Of a DNA stretch of 64,000 bases, positions 1-12,534 are shown piece by piece (within the stretch, counting starts at the first letter, position 1; each line of letters starts with the position of its first letter). Below the pieces are notes generated by a model. That model was not told where the DNA came from, searched no databases, and saw only the letters and a program-made list of their open reading frames with translations. The stretch is taken from positions 4,898,001 to 4,962,000 of the forward strand of contig CP075496.1 of assembly GCA_021613535.1 (NCBI GenBank), given 5' to 3'. A program made the translations under genes and the position numbers. The stretch is from Adineta vaga. Taxonomy: Eukaryota; Rotifera.

Positions 1-1044
1 GAAATTCTAGATGCTGTCGCTGGTCCAGATGGTGAAGATGCTACTTTAATATCGAAATCATTTCAACCATTCAAGACATTACGAAATCATCGAGAGAAAA
101 ACGAAAAATCATTATTGGTTTACCTGATGTGCGTAGTCTCGTTTTCTTTTCATTTAATTTTGATTCATTGAATGACGTATAGGATTATGATATTAATGCT
201 CTATCAACAGAATATCGTTCATGTTGGCAAGATCTTGTACATCAATTGACGGAAACAGGCGAATTTGCATTCAGACGAGTACAGATACCGCATAAACCAT
301 ATGCGAATGCAGCTTATACAATTCTCAGTTCATGTGAAATTGCTTCAAATATGTCTCGCTTTGATGGAATTAAATATGGTAAAAATAGCTGTGAATTTTA
401 ATCTGTAAGACTTATTCAGTTAATATCTTAGGTCATCATACGGAATATTGATGCGAATAAAGGAACATATGAAACAATTTTAAGAAACACACGTGATGAA
501 AGTTTAGGTGAACGAGTTCGTGGTCGAATTCTGGCTGGAAATTATTATTTACTTGAAGAGTAAGTGAGAATTATTTTATTGGATTTATTAATCGATTCTA
601 TTTTGATTTCATTAGAAATTATGATAAATATTATGTGCAAAGTCAACGGGTTCGACGTGGTTTAGTCAATGATTACAAGAAGTTATTCGAAGAAGATAAA
701 ATCGATTGTTTATTAGCACCTGTCGTGTCTGATGATCCAATAACGCTTGCTGAGTATGAACAATCAGATGAAATTTTTAGTGGTGATGATGGATTAACTG
801 TAGATGCTAATCTAGCTGGTAAATATTTTTCAATAGTTTTGAGAAAACTGCTTCTAGTTACTACGAATTCTCTTTTTTAGGTCTACCAGCACTTAGTTTT
901 CCAGTTCGAATATCAAGTAAAGGATTTCCGATTGGTTTACAAATAATCGGTCCATTCATGCAAGATCAAGCAGTACTTTCTATTGCTCAACGTATTTGTT
1001 CAACATACCATTTCCCTTTTCTTGATCTTAGCATCCAAATGTAA
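1..1044 (+). CDS. QRSL1: Glutamyl-tRNA(Gln) amidotransferase subunit A (QRSL1/GatA), 3' part, with two frame breaks
   Basis: C-terminal half of an amidase-signature protein; the 5' part lies outside the window. In mitochondria GatA releases ammonia from glutamine to convert Glu-tRNA(Gln) to Gln-tRNA(Gln). Family landmarks: AVAGPDGEDAT (cf. GHDPxDST), YANAAYTILSSCEIASN followed by RFDGIKYG, VRGRILAGNYYLLEE, LAPVV and AGLPALSFPV. Introns lie at 129-182, about 380-431, about 559-616 and about 820-880. Stop at 1042-1044, followed by an AATAAA near 1063. Oddities: the reading frame must change between about 40 and 60, and the exon starting at 432 runs into TGA at 449-451, after which the correct frame resumes one base later. 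With two breaks, this copy is either a pseudogene or carries sequence errors. The family call is firm; whether it is functional is not. Confidence 0.8.
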
Positions 1045-1241
1045 ACTCTATATTTTGTAAAACAATAAAACGAGAAAAAAAAACACCAAATGAAAATAGT
1101 TCAGATTGTTTAATATTCTTTTTCTCAATTGAAAGTAAAAAAATTGATTATGCAGTACAATAACGTGCACTACAAATGTTTAACGGTGGTAGGAGATAAA
1201 TAAAGAAACCAGTGCAACTCATGACTTCTATTCTATATAAG

Positions 1242-2040
1242 TTAACCAATGCCTGGAGAGAAGTTTAATATTATTGTTCCATTAGACGAAGAACCAGGTG
1301 AAGCAGGTAAAGTACCGTTGAGCCAAGTTGATATATAACCGCCACAGTGGCTCCTACCAGGGGGTGAAATGGCCATTGTTGTGCCACCAGTACCAATAAA
1401 GCGTATCCAAGAACCACGGCTAGTCGCATTGAATAATGATCCGCTATCACATGCGGCAGAAACTGTAGTATATGCAATATTTCGTGTTGGATCATTAATG
1501 CTTGTATAAGATAAACAAGGAGGACCCACTTGGCTTCCTATGCTAATAGTACTGGCCATAACGGATGATGCTGTGCTTGATACTGCAATAGCAAAAAAAG
1601 CAACATAATTTGTTTTAATTATATATTTATGCAAAACCGAAAGAGACATAATACTGACATGAGTTTATATTATTAGTGTTTGTTTCTGATTCTGATGTTT
1701 TTTTTCGTGAATTAATTGTACTAATTAATACACCAAGAGTGATCGCTACAACGATAATAATTAAAATGATAATAAGAAATGTAATAATTAATGCTCGACC
1801 ACTACAAAGTATGTTTTCATTCTTGTATGGTGATCTAAAGAATATCTTCTGTTGAAAATCAAATAGTGAGATTTGATCTTACTCATTCGCAAAAATATTT
1901 GATGTTGATGAGTTTATATTTGCATCTTCAAAAATTAATCTTGGTGGTTCAATTGTCGATGAAACTTGTTGTTTTGGATCTTCAAATGCTTGTTGTTTAC
2001 TATATCGTGGACTACAGTGAAAACGAACAATTTTGTGCAT
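1242..2040 (-). CDS. Type-II single-pass membrane protein with D8C-like extracellular domain
   Basis: Three exons (2040-1883, 1834-1659, 1582-1242) give 224 aa in a continuous frame. The first ~70 residues are polar (starts MHKIVRFHCSPRYSKQQ). One hydrophobic segment follows (ALIITFLIIILIIIVVAIT), then a Ser/Thr/Asn-rich stalk, then a domain with PCLSYTSINDPTRNIAYTTV, CDSG, WIRFIGTGGTTM and HCGGYISTWLNGTLP. That order matches the D8C domain (eight conserved cysteines) of uromodulin, GP2 and OIT3, an extracellular glycoprotein module. The protein stops at NFSPGIG, before the last cysteines expected of the family, so the domain looks C-terminally shortened. No ligand can be inferred. The 76-bp last intron uses a GTCAGT donor. 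Confidence 0.7.
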
Positions 2041-2540
2041 CCTGTTTTTTTCGTGACTCTTTCCCTGCTAGGTCAGTTGTTGTTGAGAAACACTCGTGTA
2101 TTAGAAAGCAACTTTTGAATTGAATCTATTTCAATAAACTTATTTTTCTTTCTCCTCTGTACAATGTACATATAGGAAATTAGATGAAATCTTATCAAAA
2201 CTTTTTGTTATTAAAATTTTTTGAGAAACTCATTTTCTGATTCCATACAATGTATTGCATTTTTAATAATGTTTTTGTGAGGTAATCAGTGAATTCTTTA
2301 TTCATCCTATAAACAACGTTTTCTGTAACTCTGCCAAGTAAAATTCCGTTCAACTAATAAAAAATACTCTGAAATAAATTAAATTTTACAATATTCACAT
2401 TAGAATCATGTCAATGTCCTGAATGAAGTGGTTTTTGTCAACAGATCCATGGTCATATAGAACGTTATCATAGTACAAATACTCGTCAAGTAAAGTATTT
2501 TTTCATATGTACAAAATTAAATATCAAACAAGTTAATGGT

Positions 2541-3528
2541 TTATTTAGAATAAAGAATGTAATATATTCGTTTCTCAACGTGATGATAATCAATTAATTC
2601 TTGTTAGAAATGAAGGAAAAGGGCGAGAATATAAACCAGATGAATCATGTAAACCTGAAGTATGTACTGAATCATGTGAAGGAAAAGGTCGAGCATATTT
2701 TCATGTAAAATTATGTTCTAGAAATAAAAACTGTGCCGCTAAGCTTTGTGTCTACGTTAAACGTTCATATGATCGATGGCATCCATTTATGATTATTTGA
2801 AGCATGTTAATTTAATTTCCACTTTTGACTTTTTTTGTCTCATTCTTCTTCAATCTAGATTGGCATGTTCCATATAATGATGATATTTGATCCATCAGAA
2901 ATAAGTGTTTATATATTATTACCTTTAAACAAAGATATTGTTTTCTTTACTATGTTACAATTGAATCAAAACAAACCGTTTGACGTGTTATTGAAACATC
3001 AAATATTATCAAAGATGTTAAATTTTATTTTATTGCTTATCGTGATCGTCCATCTGAAGATGAAAGTTATGTAATCAAATTTAATCCACATAACTTAACA
3101 AATGATTCTAATATCATCAACTTTCTCGAAGTATTAAATGATGCTGATGAACCTAAAGTACTGGTTTCAATAAAAACAAATCTATTTTAGATTGTTCTCG
3201 ATGGATTGTATGATAAAATGATGAATAAAAACTGACGCGAAAGTAATACTTTAAAGTATATTACACATATTGCTGATTCATCATCACATAGACAGCAATA
3301 TGTTAGTTTTGAACATGATAATTGGCCAGGAGGATATCCATGTGATAAAGCTATAGAAGATAAGTTCTTATCAAATGTAACTTCAACAATTTTTCAAAAA
3401 CATAGTACATACTTTGAAGAAAATTATTTAAATAGAACATTAGATCTTGGTACAAAATTTCTCAGTATTCTATCTCGTGATCTTCTAGCTAAAGAAATCG
3501 ATAGTGAACGTGGATTGTTGAAGTTTTA
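2541..3528 (+). pseudogene. Decayed protein-coding gene, family not recognised
   Basis: A coding signal runs through this stretch but cannot be read as one protein. The best-preserved 5' block contains VRNEGKGREYKPDESCKP and CEGKGRAYFHVKLCSRNKNC, ending near WHPF where one missing base breaks the frame (about 2785). The next block, after a likely acceptor near 2859, reads sensibly only through in-frame TGA codons (near 2890, 2980 and 3232). The last block includes VSFEHDNWPGGYPCDKAIED, TLDLGTKFLSILSRDLLAKE and a stop at 3526-3528. A 30-35 bp intron-like gap sits near 3160-3190. The cysteine-rich start suggests a structured domain, but I could not name the family. Breaks are described, not repaired. 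Confidence 0.5.
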
Positions 3529-3904
3529 AAGTTTTTTTTATTCATATATTATTTTATCCAAGATGCTTCTCTCATGTTTTCAAACACTTCGTAATAAAGC
3601 TTGTTTTACAGTAGAAAAGATACGGTATGCATTATTATCATCATCAACAACAACAACGGTATCTTTCGAAATATATGTGATGGTCGTTGTCTTTTTCGCT
3701 TTTTTCCTCTTCTCTCTTCTCTCTATCAAATAAAAAAAAACGTTAGTGGGCCGAGCAAGAAAAGGTTATCTAACATAAATGTAATGCGATGCGCAACAGA
3801 TTATTATATACATCACTCTTTTTTTCTTCGTTATAGTTGTGTGATTCAGCAGTGAAAGTAAAAACATTAACTACATATACTAGATTTTTCTTGGATATTC
3901 AACA
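3529..3904. other. Intergenic, upstream of coactosin
   Basis: 376 bp of AT-rich sequence with poly-T/CT tracts. It should hold the promoter and 5'UTR of the coactosin gene. No coding frame with family resemblance was seen. Confidence 0.5.
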
Positions 3905-4470
3905 ATGGCAGGTGCAAAACGATCAGTCGATTTAAGTAATGCAGATATTCAACAAGCTTGGCAAGATGTTCGAAATGATGCTGCAGATACTAATTGGTAT
4001 TCAGAAGAAGAATATACTCTAAAGAATATGTATTATTTTAAATATTTAGGATTTTATTGACGTATGCGGATAACGGTGATGTTGTACTTAGTGGTAAAGG
4101 TACAGGTGGTTTGACGGAAATGAAAGCACAAATGAATAATAATCAAGTTTATTTTGGTGTAGCTCGTGTTCGAGCTGTTGATGATCATGGAAGTAAACGA
4201 GCAAAATTTGTTTTTATTACATTTGTTGGGGCAGGTGTAGTAAGTATTATTCAAATCGATTTTTCTTTCTCATATATATTTCTATTGTATTAGCCTGCAA
4301 TACGTCGTGCTCGTGTATCAACACATAAACCTGAATTTGAAAGACTTTTTAATGGTTATCATATTCAAGTTTATGCAAATTCCGAAGATGAATTATCCGA
4401 AGAATCAATTACAGCTTCCTTACATGCATGTGCTGGTGCACATAAACCACAAGCTTATGAATTCTCTTAA
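3905..4470 (+). CDS. COTL1: Coactosin-like actin-binding protein (ADF-H domain)
   Basis: Three exons (3905-3996, 4050-4239, 4294-4470) encode 152 aa, close to the ~142 aa of animal coactosins. The chain is one ADF homology domain: an N-terminal helix (ADIQQAWQDVRNDAADTNW), WILLTYADNGDVVLSGKGTG, the conserved core SKRAKFVFITFVG, and a C-terminal part PAIRRARVSTHKPEFERLF. Coactosins bind F-actin and, in mammals, 5-lipoxygenase; here the actin-binding role is inferred from the family. Introns are 53 and 54 bp, and the splice phases keep the frame. ATG at 3905 follows an AT-rich leader; an AATAAA-type signal lies near 4590. The gene looks intact. Confidence 0.9.
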
Positions 4471-4874
4471 TTTCGTTTTAGCTTCTTTTTTTCTTTGCTT
4501 CTATTAATTTTATCTGTTAATGTCTTTGTTATGCATTGATATTTTCTTATATGTAACAGATCAATCGATTTTTGACAATTGTAATAGAAAAATAAATATA
4601 CTATAAATCGATCAGTCGTTTCTTTTCTCCTCATCGTGTATTTATGAATATAATAATCCTATTATCGTAGGTTATCACGTCTTTTTTAGATAATTACAGA
4701 TGGCGTTATCTATCAATTCATTTTTTTTTTGTAGATTGTTATTTATTGGAACAAACCAAAGTACAATAGAAACACGAGAAAAAGAATCGTGATGCAGTCA
4801 ATCACGTTTCGTTCCGAATTTAAATTGTTTAATGTAAAAGATTTTCGTAGTCCCATCCTAAGTCTGAAAAACAA
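4471..4874. other. Intergenic between coactosin and FNIP
   Basis: 404 bp AT-rich spacer holding the coactosin 3' end (AATAAA near 4590) and presumably the FNIP promoter. Nothing else seen. Confidence 0.5.
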
Positions 4875-7800
4875 ATGACTTCGTTTATAAGTCGTGTTTT
4901 TGGAAAAAATACATCGTCATCGTCGAAAAAAAATGTACCATCTGGAAATACAACATCATCATCTTCATCACAATCACCATTAACTAGCTCAACACTTCCT
5001 TTAACTCCTCTTGACCTTCCGTATGTTTATGAATAATCTGATAATTATCTATTCTGCTTTTATGTTTCATATAATAGACGATGGGTGCCACCAGATTTTA
5101 ATCGTGATAATATTCGTCTTTTGGTATTTTCTGATAGTGATGATACTGGATTACAACTTGTATTTGATTCTAAAACTTTACGTATTGTTCCAACAGCTGA
5201 TAATGAGAATTCAGGTGCTAAATCATCGATAACAACAAATCCATACTCAACATTTTCTGGAGCTTCTCTAACAACTGTAAGAATAAATGTTTTCTTCTCA
5301 ATTACGTTTTTAATAATCTATTTTAAGAATCCAGCAAGTAAACCACCAGCTGGTCCAAGTGGTGTTCGTGCTCGTCCTGCTATAACGCGTTTTACTTATA
5401 AAGGAAAACAATATGAGGTAATTCATAGTATAATTACATAATCTTTTTATCAATTATTTTCCATATATTAGCTATTGAAAGCTTCCAATGATACGCGTAC
5501 CTATGCTGATTATATATTTGGTACTATGCCATTACTACACAAAGGTACTGGAATGAAAATTCATACAAGCAAGTAAGTTTATTTTCTCATTCAGATATTG
5601 AATTGTTTATCTGATTTTTTTTATAGATCACCATTACAAATAATGATGAGTCGAGTTTTCGCTATGAAATTGCCGGAACGGTATTAAATAAAATTGAAAT
5701 TCTTTCATTTCCTTAACATGTTTTTTTTGTACAGTCCCGATACAATGATTAATACGAGTACTACATCTGAACCAGAATCTGCACCAGTCAATCCTATAAA
5801 TTCATTTATGATAGCAAATCTTACTCGGCCATGTATAATATTTAAATTCTTATTCTTAAACTTGAATTTCTTTTTTTCTCATTCGTTCAATTTAGTTAGT
5901 TCAAGTGTGAGTGTTGCATCATCGACTATATCTAGTATTGATATTCTTGGTGATGATTTAACAAATCAAAAATTTGGTCGACTGTATCGTCGATGGTTAA
6001 AATTTGCCAATAAAACAATGAAACAAAATCCTCGACAAGTAAAAACTGAACGATTCTATCATTTTAATTTATCTCATTCTTCTAGCCTGGCCGTCGTCAT
6101 CGTCGATGTATCGGTGTAGCATTTATGGTTACATTTCATCCTGAGGATACAGACAAATATAAGTAAGAATTAAGATTTCATTTGATGACATTTCTACTGA
6201 TTATTTTTTTCAATAGACATTTTGAAGAATTTTTTTGTACACATGCGCCATTGATTGAAAATCATTTTCAGAAAATAATGGCAGCAGCCGAAGCAAATAT
6301 TCATGACCGAAATGCAGTTGCTCCCGCACTATTGGAAGTAAGATAATGAAGAAATAAATTTCAATTAAAAGTCGAAAAATATTTGTTTAGAAACTATTCA
6401 TTTTTCGAGATGATGTTCACACATTATATACACGTCCTCGACTACTATATCCAGCATGGTTTATGCTAACACAGGAACATCTTACAATGTGTAAACGACG
6501 TCAACTAGCTCAACAGTTATGCTCAATTATTGATATATTTACAGGACCGAAAAATGGCGAGTGAGTTCATTCAATAGATGTGAAGAAATTCGTAAGATGA
6601 ACGTATTCTTGTCGTTACTAGCTTTCTCAATTGTGTATTATCAGCAGTACTTAGTTATCAATTATCATGGTTATCTACAGTTTCACCATCACTTACCAAA
6701 TCAAAACAACAAGTTTCATTCAAAACAAAAGCAGATTATGTAACTAAAACGACGCATACTTCCTCCTATTCATTTATCTAATATCTTCTCACTTTCTCAT
6801 ATAGGTTCATTCATTACAAAGTTTTCTTCAATACAGTCCTCTATGGGGACAATTAGTGTAAGTAATAAAGGACTATCTTAAATTTATTGAATTATATTAT
6901 GAATGTTTTATTCATTTAGAGATCTTTTCAGTGCGTATAGTCAACCTCCATATATCTGTCGGACAGTTCTTGTGGGTCGTGATGCATCATTACTTACTCG
7001 TTTACTTTACTTATTGAGTTTCTTCATACGTCCAAGTTATTTAAGTTATAAAATGCCGAATACAAATTTATCCGATCATAATGATGACCACAATCGAAGT
7101 TATAAAAAGATTCGTTTATATATGGATGAATTAATCGGTGAATCAACACAAATTCAAGATATTGAACCGTATTCACCTGTTCATAGTATTCATGATGAAA
7201 CTGAAGAACAAAATCTTGAAGATGATATTGATATTTTATCCGGTGATGAATCTACCAACAATAATACATCTAATAAAGAGACTAATCAAACCACATTACT
7301 TACGGAATCCAGAGATTTCTATCAATTAACATTCACATCTGATGATCTTGAAAGTACTAGTGTTGATGAAAAAGAAATATCACAATTATTAGATTCATTA
7401 GTCATCCATATCGATCAAATCATTCTTAATGAATCTCAAGCAAAACTTCAGTAATTTCATTTCCTTTTGTTTTCCATCTTATTATTCAAATTTTCATTTT
7501 AGATCACCTATTAATTCGAGTGAAACTGTTCGCCTAGCAAATACTTCTTCTCCAGTCAAACCAGTTGTAAATTCAGCACCTTCAAAAATTCTTATGAATC
7601 TTCCATTATTTGAACCGCATCATCTTGGTCATGAACTTCAATATCTGAACAATAATTATCATTTAGATTTAGCTCTGTCATTAATATCATCAGTTAGTAC
7701 AAATTATTCACCTGATTTTATTCTGCAAGCAATTGAAACAAATCATACAAATGATATTATTCACTCCATATGTGCACAACATATTTCTGATACATCAGAA

Positions 7801-8571
7801 ACGGGTGGTCTTTTTCTTGATGGAGAACAAATCGATAGTTCAATAACAATATTAATCAATCTTGATGATCTATCTGTAAATCTTTATTCGAGTAAACATA
7901 ATGATATAGCTCGACGACAAGAACGTACAACATTGATTCAACCATTAATTGATAATGCTCATTTAGCTAAACAATTATTACCAGCTGATTTTGTTCTTTT
8001 AAACATGGAAGATAGTTTACAAGAAATTTATTTTCAAGCATTGGCAGTTCTCAAATATATGAAAGCGAATAATAAATCAGTAAGCACACATACACTAACT
8101 GTCCACACAGTTTTCTAACTAATACTCATACTCACAGGATCATTTGTTCCGTCTAAATGAAGAGATACTTTTTCCAATTTGACGCAATTTTCTTCATCGT
8201 TGCGTCAAACATATGTTCCATTATTTTTTTCCATCATTTAACGTCTTTATAATATTGAATTCTATATTTAGACCTATAATCAAGAAAGCACCAGTTCGTT
8301 TGGTGATTCTGCGTCAACGGCAAGTGTAGCAAGTGGGGATACAGATGATAAACATAGTCGAGCAACAAATCATACAGTAACAGATTTATCTCCTCAAACA
8401 TTAACAACTCCATCAATAACAAATGAATCACCATATACGTCATCAGTTGATAATAGCTCAGAATTGGTACAGAACATTCTACGAAGATTTCATTTACAAC
8501 GATCCGATTACATGTTCTTGAAAAATATCTTACGTGTTCTTGAAACTGAACAAATGCAAATGATTGGTTAG
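4875..8571 (+). CDS. FNIP: Folliculin-interacting protein (FNIP1/2 homologue)
   Basis: Fifteen exons (4875-5020, 5078-5276, 5328-5417, 5472-5572, 5627-5680, 5735-5832, 5896-6038, 6086-6162, 6217-6337, 6391-6560, 6655-6739, 6805-6857, 6920-7450, 7503-8079, 8272-8571) give 914 aa in a continuous frame. Family blocks in order: IRLLVFSDSDDTGLQLVFDS; DYIFGTMPLLHKGTGMKIHT then SPLQIMMSRVF; FFCTHAPLIENHFQKI (FNIP middle domain); SAYSQPPYICRTVLVGRD and RLLYLLSFFIR (DENN-like region); GGLFLDGEQIDSSITILIN and DFVLLNMEDSLQEIYFQA (C-terminal domain). FNIP binds folliculin and takes part in AMPK and mTORC1-Rag signalling at the lysosome. An acidic Asn/Ser-rich insert sits in exon 13. The last intron (8080-8271, 192 bp) is unusually long and might hide a small exon after 8138; the extreme C-terminus is therefore less certain. 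Confidence 0.85.
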
Positions 8572-9184
8572 AAAAGAAAAGAAGCAAAAACCTTGAATTG
8601 TAATTTTGCTTCAGTTGTTTTAACATAATCTACACAGCATTTTGTACTCAGGTTAGTTTGCAGATGTAAAATACATTTTAAAACATTCAATAATAATTTT
8701 AATTAAATGAAGTCTAATGAGTAAACAGATTCTTATATTTCTATCAGATTCTAAGTATCATTGCGTTCAAAAGATTCAATATTTCCTGACACATTGAAAA
8801 GTAAATAAACGGATGTGTTTCAAAATATAGATCACTTCAATGAAATTAAGAAAAAAAAAGCTCTATATATATATATAAACTGCTAACCAGTTGTATCTGA
8901 TTGCTTGATTCATCTGTTTTTCTTTATTCACGAAAGATTTTACAATTTAGAAGAAAAGTCGGAAATAACAACAGGTAATTAAAGAAAATTAAGATCTAAC
9001 TGTTGATCATCTGATCTTTTTATTTTTCCTGTTCTGATCCTAACGAATGCATCGAGACATATACAGACACACACACACACTATTGCATGATATAAATGAA
9101 AAAATAGATTGAATGATACATTGATTTTTTTTAAAGAGAATTCATTTGCAAATTTCAACTGTTTTCGAATTGAAATTTTCTTTA
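8572..9184. other. Intergenic between FNIP and secreted protein gene
   Basis: 613 bp, AT-rich, with a short (TA)n run near 8865-8878 and a short (CA)n run near 9066-9079. Both flanking genes end here (convergent 3' ends). No gene seen. Confidence 0.5.
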
Positions 9185-9709
9185 TTATTTTCTGAGCTTA
9201 TGCACAAAAAGCATTTGAACGGCATCTTTGAAACATGTTTCACGTTCATCACGTTTTGGTAATTCACCACATCGTTTATATGCAGCAATAAGTGGATTCC
9301 AATGTGGTCGACTATTACGACGTTGTGGTAATGGTTTCACCGAACGAATTTTATGCGAATTCGATTGTTGCCATACAGGTTGTTCTTTCATGTCTGATAA
9401 AATTGATGACCATGATGACAATGGAACATTATTATCATAAGAATCCTTATTTAAAATCACATTTTCATTATCATATCCAAGATATTTTAATGGAAATTCT
9501 TGACTAAGTTCATCATGTGCAGGAGACGATACTGAATGATATAAAGAATTCAATTGCTAAAAAAGATAATCAAAGAAATGAATCGAGAAAATGATGAGAA
9601 TTTGTCGGCTTACATTATCGTCCAATGTATAGATTTTATAAAGAGAAACAGATTGAATAAGTATGAGAAATATGATGAAACGATGGATTGAAATAGATAA
9701 CAAAGCCAT
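9185..9709 (-). CDS. Small secreted protein, candidate peptide/hormone precursor
   Basis: Two exons (9709-9614, 9556-9185) give 155 aa. Residues 1-24 form a strong signal peptide (MALLSISIHRFIIFLILIQS) with no later membrane segment. The middle is hydrophilic and Ser/Asn/Asp-rich. The last ~45 residues are dense and basic: PLPQRRNSRPHWNPLIAAYK, then RCGELPKRDERETCF and KDAVQMLFVHKLRK. Two cysteines there could form one disulphide; dibasic RR, KR and KR-like sites flank the block. Signal peptide plus linker plus basic-site-bounded C-terminal module is typical of neuropeptide or hormone precursors, but I do not recognise the family. A conserved extracellular binding module is the alternative. 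ATG at 9709 starts directly at the signal peptide. Confidence 0.6.
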
Positions 9710-12534
9710 TTTTGTTGTTTGATGGACAAGGAACAGAAAACGAGTATCTAAAAGAAAGTTTTTATATCGTTTGAGCAATATGTGAGAAACTGAAAAAGAG
9801 AATGAATGAATGACTTGACTTCTATTAACGTGTAGAATAGTATTAACGAGAATAAGAGAAAACAAAGAACAAGTGTAAAAAGAGAAGGAAAGACCTTTTT
9901 ATAGATTCTATGAATATGAAAAAAATAGTCAGTTGCGTTACGAGAAGGAAAAGTAATAATCATGACGTATTATCATTGAAAAAAAATGGCAAAATTATCC
10001 ACTTAGTTTAATTGTAATGGCACGATTTTGACTTCTGCAACTGCAATGCAAATGTTATATGAATATTAATATATATATGCATGAAACACCATAACTTTTA
10101 GCTACTGAAGTTGCACGACTTGATGAACTCCATCACAATATTGACTCATACAAGACCCTTTTCATCTTTTTCAATAAAATTAATATACAATCTCAAATAT
10201 AATATAGTTCAAGAATACACTAATGTCAAACATGAATATTGATGATATATATATATATATATATAGTGAACTAACAAGCTGACATACCACCTTCGTCTCT
10301 TGTTTGCCCAAAAATTAGTTCATATTATCGTATTTGGAAATGTTCCGGTTCTTAGTTGAAAGCATTAACAACAAACGGATGTTCACAAATCATGTTAGTT
10401 CATTGTGTTTTATCAAAAAAGAAATGCTACGAACACCCACGAGTTCATTAATGAACACTTGAGAAAGAAAACTCTCTAAGTTAATCTAATTGTTTAAAAG
10501 TAAAAAAAGGAACGGATTCTACTTTTAACTTGATTTAAATCTTATAATCTCCTCTGATATGTCAATTAATCATGTCTATCTATCAACAGCAGAGTACAGG
10601 TATAGTATAATGAAGGTTCGTCTCTATAAGATGTTAATTAAATCCATGATTTCTGTCTAACATTGGATATATATATATATATACATATATTCAGAACGAG
10701 GTTAGTCTACTTTTAATCACATGCCATTCGAGAGGTTGTAACTACATGATCTTTCAAAATCAGCCACATGCTGAAAGAAAAAGATGTGACATACACAGTG
10801 TAGAGATCAATGTCAACAAATGAATTGAAAATTACAGTATTCACAGAGGGATATCTTTGTCTCTTCACGGAAATAACATTTCATATGGTAAGCAGCTGAG
10901 TATTTCTCAAACGGATCAAATAACGGAAAAAAAAACTTACTTTTTAATATTGATGTAAGATTATTTTCATATGTTCTATGATAATATTGTTAAAACGTTT
11001 TGTTACAAATAAAGTCTTTCTATTCTCACGTAACAATGCAAACAGTTGACTTCTTCATCTACATTTTTTGACTGTAATTTAAACTAAATAAATATCGTAA
11101 ATCGATAAAAGATATCAAGTAGTTAACATTACTCATATTGTATAAAATATTCTTAAAACTATCTCTTTACAAATCTATACGACATCAAGATGACAACAAC
11201 TTTTATCTTCGATGAAAACTGAGAGAAAAAATTCAAAAAATCGTGATTGTCATAATGAGTAAAGATATGTTTAAAAAGAAAACCTGAATAGTTTATTTAA
11301 TATTTCACCCACGTAGTGTAATTTGCATGGATAAACATTGTAATGACAAACAAAATCATTTCTTTCCTATAATAATTTAAAATGAGAAAATGTCATTTCC
11401 GATCTTTAACTTACTTACATTTCTACATTCAGCAAACAATGTAGGAGGAATACAATGACGTTGACACGCAGTATTTCATCATATATATCCTTCTATCAAC
11501 AATCGTTTAATTTCCTCAAAATATGATTTGATGTTTTTCAACCATTTCGTTCCTAAGAAACATGCAAACTAGAATGTCATTATTGACAGTGCATTCATCA
11601 GATTACTTGATAAAAAAACTAAATATGGTAGAATAAAACGCGAAAAATCATTCTTTTTCTATGAAATCATATTGCAAATATATCTTGTAACCATTGCTTT
11701 TACACTTCATTACTTTTTCTAATAAAGAAAATTCAATAAAATACCAAGACAAATTATTCATTGCACGAAATGATTTAAATCTAACAATAAAGTTAGTTTA
11801 CAGAAACAAGTTATTCTTTCATTTCCATACTAAATTTAATGGCAGATGATATGATTAACTGATTCAGTTTTGATATTGATATGTTGATATTTGTAGTTAA
11901 AAACAATATGTCTTTGATTAACCGATCTGTCTCAATTTTTCTTTTTGACGTAAGATAGAATGTGATGACAAGTCATTTTTAATTTTAATTAAAGAATGTA
12001 CAACGCATTATGATACTATTCTCATCTTCAAAATATATCTGACTTTATGTAAATTTAATCGTTTGTAAATAACGTCTATAGACAGTACTAATCAAATTGC
12101 AGAGATTTTATTTTTAATACAAACATCTCACATATATGAGACTAAACGTTTGAAATATGCTTCTAGACATAGATGGTGAAATTAATTATGAATTTTATCT
12201 AAAGATATCGAATGTTTCATCGAAGGTTAGTAAGTTCCATGCACTGTAAATATCGACAGTCTGAGTTGACTTGTGTACGAAAAAAGAATATGGCTGATGA
12301 TCTTTTAACAAAGATCAATTCACTTAATATTCAATTATTTGTTGTTTTTATATATGCAATTGCAGACTTAATTCTTGATTAAAATTCAATTTTCCAGTTA
12401 GAAATATATTCAAACAATCTATCTGACATATTTATTTCATAAGAATACAAGATATTACAAAAAAAACAAAATATCTGATTAAATTATACGATTCTTTTCG
12501 TGTCACCATTGATAGAATTACTGTATTGAAAGAC
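9710..12534. other. Gene-free 2.8 kb stretch
   Basis: AT-rich sequence with no open frame of convincing composition and no family motif on either strand. It contains short (AT)n microsatellites (10245-10265, 10667-10685). Its start should hold the 5'UTR and promoter of the secreted protein gene; its end the 3'UTR of the ATAD5-like gene. No tRNA-like cloverleaf or transposon terminal repeat was recognised. Confidence 0.5.
10245..10265. repeat. (AT)n microsatellite
   Basis: About ten uninterrupted AT units in the gene-free stretch downstream of the ATAD5-like gene. Confidence 0.85.

Noticed and set aside
2865-3074. Open frame of 69 codons inside the decayed gene
   Set aside because: It is a shadow of the better coding frame one base away; its composition (many Leu, Ile, Met) fits chance in AT-rich DNA.
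2541-3528. Selenocysteine or recoded TGA reading of the decayed gene
   Set aside because: Frame shifts and a lost splice context occur as well, and no SECIS-like hairpin was evident downstream; decay explains all of it.
9748-9963. 71-codon hydrophobic frame upstream of the secreted protein gene
   Set aside because: Overlaps the likely 5'UTR/promoter; poly-Leu/Phe composition is typical of AT-rich chance frames.
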